Origin: Lachnospiraceae bacterium
Lineage (GTDB): Bacteria; Bacillota; Clostridia; Lachnospirales; Lachnospiraceae
Reading direction: 5' to 3'
Length of the DNA: 5,979 nucleotides
Assembly: GCA_017961385.1 (NCBI GenBank)
Contig: JAGCXJ010000225.1
Coordinates: 1 to 5,979, forward strand
Below, in pieces: positions 1 to 5,642 of this stretch. The notes beneath the pieces were generated by a model. It saw only the letters and a program-made list of their open reading frames with translations. It had not been told where the DNA came from and ran no database searches. The position numbers were made by a program, and so were the translations under genes. How positions within the stretch are numbered: the first letter of the stretch is position 1; the number at the start of each line of letters is the position of its first letter.

Positions 1-516
1 CAGTTTTACGATATGGGGCTTCATAAGATCAATACGCTCCATATCATTGATCCCGCTGCCGAAATCATCTGCTGCAAGCAGATTGTTCATGGATTTTACT
101 GACCTGCTCTTTTCCAGCCAGTGGTCATAGGAAAAATAAGGATATTCAAGATTTTCTATTATCATTGAACCCCTGATGCTGTCGCCAAAGTACTCCCAGA
201 ATACATCTGCTTCATCCTGTCTTAAGTTATCATTTGGAAATGAGTTTATCGAAACTCTCTCGGTATAACCTCTTAAGATGTAGGCCTGCATCGCTCCGAA
301 AAGCGTCGCTACCTCCAGTGTATGAAGTTCATCTTTTTGCATATATTCATCTATTAGTTCCATTACTGTCTTTTCTGTCGGGCGCATTAAAGCTTCCCAT
401 GCATAAACAGTCTTGCCGTTCGGATAAAAGATCGGCTGGAAGACATAGTTGATCGACAGTTTTCCAAGAGCTTCGAGTATTTCTTTATCTAATGGTAAAT
501 GGTCATAATAAATCAT
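1..516 (-). CDS. EAL-domain protein, probable c-di-GMP phosphodiesterase (C-terminus cut off by window edge)
   Basis: The first 172 residues are visible and the frame runs open off the left edge. EAL domains hydrolyse the second messenger cyclic di-GMP to linear pGpG in the cytoplasm. The domain starts almost at the N-terminus, with no GGDEF, PAS or membrane segment before it, so this is a stand-alone EAL protein unless something follows beyond the window. Visible signature residues are Q27 (FQPI), the E41-A42-L43 motif followed by R45, N91 in SINSF, E121 in IIENLE, the D150-D151 pair in ADDFGSG, and K171 in HIVKL. These match the metal- and substrate-binding positions of active EAL enzymes, so activity is likely, though the last glutamates lie outside the window. 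Two ATGs occur, at 522 and 516. I chose 516 because AGAGGA sits 6 bases before it, whereas it abuts the first ATG. The gene appears to have its own promoter. Confidence 0.9.
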   Translation of the reverse strand, partial: MIYYDHLPLDKEILEALGKLSINYVFQPIFYPNGKTVYAWEALMRPTEKTVMELIDEYMQKDELHTLEVATLFGAMQAYILRGYTERVSINSFPNDNLRQDEADVFWEYFGDSIRGSMIIENLEYPYFSYDHWLEKSRSVKSMNNLLAADDFGSGINDMERIDLMKPHIVKL

Positions 517-522
517 ATTCAT

Positions 523-528
523 TCCTCT
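523..528 (-). promoter_or_regulatory. Ribosome binding site of the EAL gene
   Basis: AGAGGA on the minus strand lies 6 bases before the ATG at 516 and directly touches the ATG at 522. The spacing favours the downstream ATG as the true start. Confidence 0.6.
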
Positions 529-539
529 GTTATAACTAT

Positions 540-568
540 ATTGTATCACAATCCAGTCAAACTTTGAA
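540..568 (-). promoter_or_regulatory. Candidate sigma-70-type promoter of the EAL gene
   Basis: Read on the minus strand, a -10 of TACAAT (540-545) is preceded by TGA, giving an extended -10. A weaker -35 of TTCAAA (563-568) lies 17 bases upstream. Transcription would begin near 533, leaving only a short leader with the ribosome binding site. That leaves no room for a riboswitch. It implies that the EAL gene is transcribed separately from the operon that ends upstream at 734. Confidence 0.5.
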
Positions 569-638
569 TGAAAAGAATTCACCTTGAGCCACCGCATATG
601 GACAGTTCAGTTTCATATATCATTCTAACTCTATACCT

Positions 639-722
639 AAAAAAGAAACCCGGTGCTGATAATCTGACTCGCAGCAACATTCTGCTTTTCAGAGCATTTA
701 ACTTCAGCAATGTCCGGGTTTT
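639..722 (-). terminator. Large nested-hairpin intrinsic terminator ending the sigma operon
   Basis: Outer arms AAACCCGG (646-653) and CCGGGTTT (714-721) pair. Immediately inside, TGCTGA (654-659) pairs with TCAGCA (704-709). Inside that, TCTGA (663-667) pairs with TCAGA (689-693), and GCAG (671-674) with CTGC (682-685), around a 7-base loop. On the minus strand the structure is followed by TTTCTTTTTT (648-639), the hallmark of a Rho-independent terminator. It lies 12 bases past the stop of the last gene of the operon. It is much longer than the usual 20-30-base terminator hairpin. On the plus strand the trailing T run is only four bases, so termination in that direction is doubtful. Confidence 0.75.
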
Positions 723-733
723 GGTATCGTAAC

Positions 734-1021
734 CTAATTAAGTTGATGGATGATCACATCTGCGCCTGCCATACCCATAGCAAAGAACGCTACAAAAAAC
801 ATCAGCACGACCGCTGCTTTGTCATAGATTATCTTCTGGCTTGAAAACGATGACAGCAGGATCTCTACCCCCAGTCCGATCATTATGATCGGCCATAGTT
901 TAAATATCATATCATAACTGATCGAATTTACAAAAAGATGAAGCAGAAACATAACCCCGAAGGCTATTAAAGAAATACCTGTTGTTATGGTCCCGACTCT
1001 GTGAGTTCTGATGGTTTCCAT
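734..1021 (-). CDS. Small three-helix membrane protein, LiaF-N/DUF5668-like
   Basis: This 95-residue protein is the last gene of the sigma operon. Three hydrophobic segments are visible, at about residues 10-31, 38-57 and 69-88, with short loops. The pattern of an Arg-Val-Gly-Thr opening to helix 1, then Leu-Trp-Pro leading into a Gly-rich helix 2 ending in GVEILL, resembles the small membrane domain found in LiaF N-termini and DUF5668 proteins. These often sit in envelope-stress operons. The assignment is by pattern memory, not by search. The ATG lies one base past the stop of the preceding gene, and its AGGAGG site (1028-1033, 6-base spacing) lies inside that gene's last codons, so the two are probably translationally coupled. 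Its molecular role is unknown. It may sense or help anchor a partner in the cytoplasmic membrane. Confidence 0.8.
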   Translation of the reverse strand: METIRTHRVGTITTGISLIAFGVMFLLHLFVNSISYDMIFKLWPIIMIGLGVEILLSSFSSQKIIYDKAAVVLMFFVAFFAMGMAGADVIIHQLN

Positions 1022-1022
1022 A

Positions 1023-1565
1023 TCACACCTCCTCAGATTGAGCGTCCAGTTCTTCCTTTTTTCCTCTTATCATTTTTATACCTATTATGATAAACAATAT
1101 AGCAAAGACAACCATCGGGATATCTTTAACAATCGGATAGATATCATTCCAGTAGTCTCCCGGGATCAGGCGACATATGATCTCATAGAAGAAGTAATCC
1201 CAAAGCGCAGCCACACCGATAATGATAAGAAAGATCGCCCCCCATTTCCTGATCTTTGTCTGATCATGCTCTTTCCACTCTAAATCACCAAACTCCTCCC
1301 AGATGTATTTATCTTCAAACCTCTCAAAATCCTCATCATCCAAACCTGCTATATTTCTGGCATGAAAGAATCCATAGAACCACAATACAACACTTAAGAG
1401 CATGATAAACTCCATAGCATTAAACATTATCATAGGAACAAAGGAGATAAAAAATATGATCATCATGGAAAGCCCGTTTTTCATGAATCCCATATACATT
1501 TCCGCAGCTCCGGGCAGCAATGAGAATATAAATGTAAAAAACCTGTTCTTTTTCTTCTGTTTCAT
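1023..1565 (-). CDS. Multi-pass membrane protein of the sigma operon, function unknown
   Basis: The protein has 180 residues. After a basic start (MKQKKKNRF) comes a hydrophobic stretch at about 9-27 containing LLPGAAEMYMGFMKNG, which recalls the PGAGxxYLG motif of TM2-like proteins. Further hydrophobic segments follow at about 33-49 and 52-68, then a charged acidic loop (about 75-105, rich in Asp, Glu and Trp). A second hydrophobic pair lies at about 108-126 and 150-166, and the tail is charged. The C-terminal half resembles the DUF5668-type pair of helices in the next gene. I reject a TTG start at 1580, because that codon overlaps the ribosome binding site GGAGG (1574-1578), which is spaced 8 bases from the ATG at 1565. 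Only 16 bases separate it from the preceding stop, so it is co-transcribed with the sigma and anti-sigma genes. No enzymatic motif is visible. A sensing or accessory role is inference from context. Confidence 0.85.
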   Translation of the reverse strand: MKQKKKNRFFTFIFSLLPGAAEMYMGFMKNGLSMMIIFFISFVPMIMFNAMEFIMLLSVVLWFYGFFHARNIAGLDDEDFERFEDKYIWEEFGDLEWKEHDQTKIRKWGAIFLIIIGVAALWDYFFYEIICRLIPGDYWNDIYPIVKDIPMVVFAILFIIIGIKMIRGKKEELDAQSEEV

Positions 1566-1573
1566 CGTATATA

Positions 1574-1578
1574 CCTCC
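1574..1578 (-). promoter_or_regulatory. Ribosome binding site deciding the start of the 180-residue membrane protein
   Basis: GGAGG on the minus strand lies 8 bases before the ATG at 1565, in the short gap after the anti-sigma stop. It overlaps the upstream in-frame TTG at 1580, which therefore cannot be the normal start. Confidence 0.8.
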
Positions 1579-1581
1579 AAA

Positions 1582-2004
1582 TCACTTTAACAAATCATCA
1601 ATGTGTGAACGAATGGATATTTCTGTCTTTTCAAAATATCCGGGATCATTCACTTCCTTCATAACCTCTTGCTTTGTCTTGACCGGTTTTAAAGCCAGGA
1701 CATCTTCTTTTGAATCAAGAGATTCTTCTGCAAAATATCCATTTGACAAAATATCTGACTTAAGATTGGAAACAAGAGGAACTATGCACACAAACAGTAT
1801 CGCAACAGCAACCGCAAATCCGACTCTTGCACAATATAGCCGAAAGTTTAATACTTTTCTTCGTTCAGCTGTTTCAACGATAGATATAACGTTTCTGTCA
1901 ATGTATGACGGTGCCTGTATCTGAGGTTCATTTTCTATATTAATGATAAGCTCATTATGATCATCATCACTCAGATACTCTATTGTTCTGTCAAGATCAG
2001 TCAT
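1582..2004 (-). CDS. Probable anti-sigma factor, single-pass membrane protein
   Basis: The protein has 140 residues, in three parts. A hydrophilic, acidic N-terminal part (1-60) is presumably cytoplasmic. One hydrophobic helix lies at about 61-79. A charged C-terminal part of about 60 residues would lie outside the membrane if the usual anti-sigma topology holds. The start overlaps the sigma gene stop in an ATGA arrangement, with GGAGG at 2015-2019 (10-base spacing), which means translational coupling and roughly matched synthesis. Position directly after an ECF sigma gene, size and topology together indicate an anti-sigma factor that would hold the sigma factor at the membrane. There is no HxxxCxxC zinc motif of the ZAS class, and I see no known sensor domain in the outer part. 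The role is inferred from context rather than from a recognised domain. Stretches such as APSYIDRNVISIVE look like the N-terminal helix seen in other Clostridia anti-sigma proteins. Confidence 0.75.
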   Translation of the reverse strand: MTDLDRTIEYLSDDDHNELIINIENEPQIQAPSYIDRNVISIVETAERRKVLNFRLYCARVGFAVAVAILFVCIVPLVSNLKSDILSNGYFAEESLDSKEDVLALKPVKTKQEVMKEVNDPGYFEKTEISIRSHIDDLLK

Positions 2005-2525
2005 GTCAGCAAGTCCTCCTTCCTTATCTTTTTTTTGAGCATCTCTCTGGCTCTGTAAATATGTGACTGTACAGTCTTCAACGGTTCTTTAGATCTTTCT
2101 GATATCTCCCTGGCTGTAAGCCCCTCCTCAAAGTATAGCTTTGCAGGTGTCCGATATGGTTCGGGCAGACCATCACAGCTATCCTTGAAATTCTGCATGA
2201 CTTCCGTGGCAACATACTGTTCCAGTAAACTTCCACATGATACAGATTCCATACGGATCAGTTCATCATCTGACGTAGCAAGCTCCCGCCTTTTTGCCGA
2301 TCGTAAATGATCAACACATTTGTTACTCGCGATCCTGCACAGCCAGGCCTTCTCAGATTGACCGTCAAAATCCTTAAGATGCTGATAAGCAGAAATAAAA
2401 GTTTCCTGGGTGATATCCTCCGCGGCAAAATAATCACCTGTCATTTTAAGACAAACGGAAAAGACCAGATTCTTATACAGACTCATCAGATCTATTAACT
2501 TTTCTTTGGAATCGATCTCTCCCAC
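2001..2525 (-). CDS. ECF-type RNA polymerase sigma factor
   Basis: The protein has 174 residues, the normal length for an extracytoplasmic-function sigma factor, which directs RNA polymerase to a small stress regulon. Region 2 lies at about residues 15-80, with the helix LVFSVCLKMTGD followed by AAEDITQETFISAYQHL, the classic core-binding and -10-reading segment. Region 4 lies at about 115-168, with LPEPYR, then a helix-turn-helix containing GLTAREISE and TVQSHIYRAREMLKKKI, which reads the -35. The start is GTG at 2525, with AAAGGG 7 bases upstream. No ATG occurs before residue 14, too far into the helix of region 2. It heads a four-gene operon with its probable anti-sigma factor and two membrane proteins. 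ECF operons are often autoregulated. The target promoters cannot be read from this window. Confidence 0.95.
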   Translation of the reverse strand: MGEIDSKEKLIDLMSLYKNLVFSVCLKMTGDYFAAEDITQETFISAYQHLKDFDGQSEKAWLCRIASNKCVDHLRSAKRRELATSDDELIRMESVSCGSLLEQYVATEVMQNFKDSCDGLPEPYRTPAKLYFEEGLTAREISERSKEPLKTVQSHIYRAREMLKKKIRKEDLLT

Positions 2526-2559
2526 CTTCTTTCCCTTTTTCTCTACTCATATAATATAA

Positions 2560-2588
2560 CGTATAACAGAATAAAAAGTCTGCAAAAA
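2560..2588 (-). promoter_or_regulatory. Possible promoter of the sigma operon
   Basis: The minus strand upstream of the sigma gene is strongly AT-rich. TATACG (2560-2565) is preceded by TGT, an extended -10. The hexamer 17 bases upstream, TTTTTG (2583-2588), is a poor -35. Another -10-like TATATT lies a few bases closer to the gene. An ECF-type autoregulatory promoter in the same region cannot be excluded, because the sigma factor's target motif is unknown. Confidence 0.3.
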
Positions 2589-2604
2589 CTCCTAACAATT
2601 ATTC

Positions 2605-2627
2605 ATGCTCCTCAAAATGGGGAGCAT
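2605..2627. repeat. Inverted repeat (9-bp dyad) between the divergent sigma and HAD genes
   Basis: ATGCTCCTC (2605-2613) pairs with GGGGAGCAT (2619-2627) around a five-base AAAAT loop. All positions are Watson-Crick except one G-T. The right arm ends one base before the -35 hexamer of the plus-strand promoter (2628). It would lie outside the transcript from that promoter, so it is more likely a protein-binding dyad or a stop for stray rightward transcription than a leader hairpin. No real T run follows on either strand. Confidence 0.5.
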
Positions 2628-2656
2628 TTGACATTTCAAGAGTTGATTGCCATTAT
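2628..2656 (+). promoter_or_regulatory. Promoter of the HAD phosphatase gene
   Basis: A perfect -35 TTGACA (2628-2633) is followed, 17 bases on, by CATTAT (2651-2656), which is preceded by TGC and so forms an extended -10. Transcription would start near 2663. This gives an untranslated leader of about 120-135 bases before the ATGs at 2782 and 2797. Confidence 0.6.
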
Positions 2657-2796
2657 GTGTTATAGGGTTGCCCTTGATACATCATGTAAATCTCGCTAAA
2701 AGCAAATTCATACAATTTAAGTTTACTTACGACAGCTTTTTTGATTATCCTGGTGTAGAAAATAAACAGAAAGAGCAACTAATGAAAGGTAAGGCT

Positions 2797-3567
2797 ATGA
2801 TAAAACTCATTCTTACGGATTTAGATCATACTTTGTTAAGACAGGATGGGAGTATCTCTGATGAGACACTTCGCATATTGGATGAGTGCAGGAGCAAAGG
2901 CATGCTTTTTGCGATCGCTACAGCAAGATACTGGATCGGTGCCGAGAGATACATCGAACTGTTAAAACCTGATTATGAGATCACTACAGACGGAACGCTT
3001 ATACATTCAGGTGATGAATGCTTGTATTCCTGCGAGTTCTCCGAAGAAGACACTGACTTTATAGTGACGAGTCTGTTAAATGCTGTCCCTAAGGCAGAGA
3101 TTACCGTAGCTAATGGAAAAACGGTCTATTGGAACAGCCTTCATATCGCAGAATCTGAGAAACTTCATAAGGCTGTCTATAACGATTATTCGTCAGATCT
3201 TTGTGTTAGGTCAAATAAGATCGTGGCTGAACTCCCTGACGAGGCTGTAGCCCAAAACATAGCAAAACAGGCAGGCTGCAAACTGCAGTGTTATCGCGGT
3301 GAGAGATGGTATTCTTTTCTGCCTTCCGGTTCCGGAAAGACTGCAGCAATTGCGGCATTGTCCAGGATAAGCAAAATAAGCACAGAAGATATGGTCGCGT
3401 TCGGTGATGACAGTAATGATGTGGAAATGTTGAAGATGTGCGGGAAAGGAATAGCGGTAGCTAATGCAGTTGCGGAAACCATTGCAGCAGCAGATGAGAT
3501 AACGCTTTCAAACGACGAAAACGGTGTTGCTTGCTGGCTTCAAACGAACTGCATCGGTTTGGAATAG
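2797..3567 (+). CDS. HAD-superfamily hydrolase, Cof/HAD-IIB type phosphatase
   Basis: The protein has 256 residues, a typical Cof-family length. These are cytoplasmic Mg-dependent phosphatases of sugar phosphates, nucleotides or flavin cofactors. Motif I is D8-L-D10-H-T, where D8 is the nucleophile and D10 the acid/base. The position after D10 is His rather than the common Gly. Motif II is T42 in IATAR, motif III is K181 in GSGKTAA, and motif IV is GDDSNDVEML with D204, D205 and D208. The region between motifs II and III (about 60-170) is the C2-type cap that sets substrate choice. The exact substrate cannot be read. I chose ATG 2797 because family members begin with MIKLI-like residues just before motif I, and AAAGG lies 7 bases before it. 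ATG 2782 in the same frame, with AAAGAG before it, is a reasonable alternative adding MKGKA. The gene stands alone between two leftward operons. Confidence 0.92.
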   Translation: MIKLILTDLDHTLLRQDGSISDETLRILDECRSKGMLFAIATARYWIGAERYIELLKPDYEITTDGTLIHSGDECLYSCEFSEEDTDFIVTSLLNAVPKAEITVANGKTVYWNSLHIAESEKLHKAVYNDYSSDLCVRSNKIVAELPDEAVAQNIAKQAGCKLQCYRGERWYSFLPSGSGKTAAIAALSRISKISTEDMVAFGDDSNDVEMLKMCGKGIAVANAVAETIAAADEITLSNDENGVACWLQTNCIGLE

Positions 3568-3570
3568 AAT

Positions 3571-3601
3571 ATCAACAGCATTGTTTTGGACAATGATTGA
3601 T
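3571..3601 (+). terminator. Weak hairpin between convergent genes, possible terminator
   Basis: ATCAA (3571-3575) and CATTGT (3579-3584) pair with ACAATG (3590-3595) and TTGAT (3597-3601) around a TTTGG loop, starting 4 bases past the HAD stop. The stem is AT-rich with uneven bulges and no T run follows, so intrinsic termination is uncertain. It also lies downstream of the leftward 662-residue gene, so it could serve either strand. No better terminator is visible in the gap 3568-3653. Confidence 0.35.
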
Positions 3602-3653
3602 TAATCTTCCGACAGGAGCCATTAGATACTTTTTGTTGAAAAAATCTTAAGCT

Positions 3654-5642
3654 CTACTCTCTCGCAAATCCCTCTATCAGGCTTGAAGACGCCCATGGCA
3701 TCAGAGCAAACCATGTAGAGGCAGGTGATCCGTCAGGATATTTTTCCGTCAGTAATCCTTCACAAAAGCAAAAGCGTTCAGACATCCAGCCTGTATCACC
3801 ATAACCGTATTCGCCTTTAAATGTATTAAATGTCTGCAGGCTCCAGCTTACTGTATCTTCAAGCCTGCTCTTTAAATACTGATCTTTTGTTAATCCCGCA
3901 TAAAATCGCATTTCCGGTATGATCGTGCTGGACATCGGATGAATATGCGGATTTGCCGTGGATGTTATACTGCCGCCGCATGATGACCATCCTATGGTAC
4001 TAAGAGGCGGGACTGATACTGGTGTATTGTAAGAAAGCTTAAATGAAACTTCATAATACAGTGCATCCCTAAGATGTTCTATAAGATATTTCTCATCTGT
4101 AATCTCATATAAGATCCTAACCGCCCTGATATATGCCAGAATACCTTCGTCATCCACTGCTTTGTCGGTATCCAGCGGGCCTCCGTAGCACTCGCATTTT
4201 TTTACGAACTTATCATAATAATGCTGTTCTATCTTCTTAGCTATATCGATATATTCTTTTTCTTCAGCAACCTGTTCATATAAAAGAGTTGCCGCAAGAC
4301 ACCATGAACTGCCAAGCGAATCATATTCAAGCCCGGCACCGGTATCTTCAGACATTGAAAACGGATACTCATGATCTGTGTTAAGTAATTCGTTCATCTT
4401 CCTAACAACAGGCCTTACAAGATCGATCCATTCCCTATGTGATACACCACGCTTTCTCTCTGATTCGTAACTACATAGAATATAATAAACCGCCTGTCCG
4501 TTGATATATGAGCTGTGTCCTCCACTATGCATTCCGTTATACCACCAACCGTTAACCGACCATCTGCCATTTTCAACCGCGTCATATAACAGGCCAGAAG
4601 ACGGATTATAACTGTTCTTTACAACATTCTCTATAAATGAGATACTCTGTCTTCTTGCTTTCTCATCGTTAAAATGATTTGCCGCTAACAACATCGGACA
4701 TGCCACTGCCATACCGTTAGTCCATGACAGAGAACCGATCTTGTTATACCTTGGTGACTCTCTGTCATATACAAAACCGGAATACATCTTCTCTTCTTCA
4801 AGCCATGCATTATCACGTATTGCTTCGCTTAAGAGTCTTAATGCTTTATCGCGATCCATCCTTATGTCTCTCGGTGATTCATGAAAGATTGAATAGCAAT
4901 GCTCCATTGCTTTATAAACCGCTCTTTCATCTTCTCCTTCATAGTCATAGATATATATGGGGAATTCTACAGATTCTCCTGCATTAATATAAAATGAATT
5001 CTCTTCATCAACAGGTTTTCGATCAATAACTTTAGCAGTCTGTACAAACAGCCATGGGGCATTTTCGTATCCAAGTGTATAACCTATGCTTGCCCTTCCG
5101 TTGTCATTGATATTGCAGCTAAATCCGGCATACTGTATAAAAGATGCATTAACTGATCTATTCTTTCCGTCAGAGTAAGAAACAGGAATCATTCCTGTAT
5201 CATTGCTCAGCCAGTATGGGGCTGCCGCAATCCCTATCACTCTACCAGAGTCCCAGATCATACTGATCGGTTCTGCAAGCCTGTCACTTCTGGTCATAAA
5301 GAATTCAGACTCCGGCATACCTGACGGGTCGTTTTTGATCCTGGGAAACGATTTTCTTCCTGAAGATGGCATATATGCAGTATTACTGTTATACATGTAA
5401 CCCGGCATGAAAAAGCCAGGATTGTCTGAATCCGTAAGTACTTTTATATGTACAACGCCTTTAAAATCCTTTCCTGACTCATTCGTTATCCTTACAGAAT
5501 ACTTTTTACATATGACGCTTTCATGATTAGGATCCGGAATGAACTCAACTTTGATATTCTCATCACCTGCGTCACAATATTCTGTATCTGATCCACAGTG
5601 TCGTACCAGTGTTTTTATCTCCCAATTACACATCCTCGCCAT
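3654..5642 (-). CDS. Unassigned six-hairpin glycosidase-like protein linked to GH42
   Basis: The protein has 662 residues. Residues 1 to about 232 look like beta strands (a beta-sandwich). From about 240 the sequence is mostly amphipathic helices broken by aromatic, glycine-rich loops, the look of an (alpha/alpha)6 barrel as in many glycosidases and phosphorylases. Distinct loops are SLSWTNG (304-310), the Trp/Gly/His-rich stretch 361-382, a DTDKAVDDEG segment (491-500), a GWSSCGG motif (551-557) followed by ANPHIHPMSS (563-572), and GEYGYGDTGW (610-619). The acidic residues in these loops are candidate catalytic groups. There is no signal peptide or membrane helix, so it is probably cytoplasmic. 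It overlaps the end of the GH42 gene, implying coupled translation and action on the same oligosaccharide. I do not recognise the family. ATG 5642 has AGAGG only 2 bases away, while ATG 5633 (659 residues) has it at 11 bases and may be the true start. Confidence 0.85.
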   Translation of the reverse strand: MARMCNWEIKTLVRHCGSDTEYCDAGDENIKVEFIPDPNHESVICKKYSVRITNESGKDFKGVVHIKVLTDSDNPGFFMPGYMYNSNTAYMPSSGRKSFPRIKNDPSGMPESEFFMTRSDRLAEPISMIWDSGRVIGIAAAPYWLSNDTGMIPVSYSDGKNRSVNASFIQYAGFSCNINDNGRASIGYTLGYENAPWLFVQTAKVIDRKPVDEENSFYINAGESVEFPIYIYDYEGEDERAVYKAMEHCYSIFHESPRDIRMDRDKALRLLSEAIRDNAWLEEEKMYSGFVYDRESPRYNKIGSLSWTNGMAVACPMLLAANHFNDEKARRQSISFIENVVKNSYNPSSGLLYDAVENGRWSVNGWWYNGMHSGGHSSYINGQAVYYILCSYESERKRGVSHREWIDLVRPVVRKMNELLNTDHEYPFSMSEDTGAGLEYDSLGSSWCLAATLLYEQVAEEKEYIDIAKKIEQHYYDKFVKKCECYGGPLDTDKAVDDEGILAYIRAVRILYEITDEKYLIEHLRDALYYEVSFKLSYNTPVSVPPLSTIGWSSCGGSITSTANPHIHPMSSTIIPEMRFYAGLTKDQYLKSRLEDTVSWSLQTFNTFKGEYGYGDTGWMSERFCFCEGLLTEKYPDGSPASTWFALMPWASSSLIEGFARE

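Noticed and set aside
523..722. c-di-GMP riboswitch or other leader RNA upstream of the EAL gene
   Set aside because: The likely promoter at 540-568 leaves only a short leader, no GEMM-type conserved bases were seen, and the large hairpin at 639-722 is better explained as the terminator of the preceding operon.
1566..1580. TTG start at 1580 giving a 185-residue form of the membrane protein
   Set aside because: The TTG overlaps the GGAGG site that serves the ATG at 1565 with ideal spacing.
3630..3653. Intrinsic terminator for the 662-residue gene at the T-rich run just past its stop
   Set aside because: The minus strand shows a six-T run but no GC-bearing stem in front of it. The only pairing nearby is a short A/T hairpin.
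4724..4987. Plus-strand open frames inside the 662-residue gene and similar frames elsewhere (for example 1011-1283, 1601-1924)
   Set aside because: They lie opposite well-supported genes, lack convincing ribosome binding sites, and their products show no recognisable pattern.
3654..5642. GH127 beta-L-arabinofuranosidase
   Set aside because: That family begins with the alpha-barrel and ends with beta domains, the reverse of the order seen here, and its cysteine/glutamate zinc site could not be recognised.
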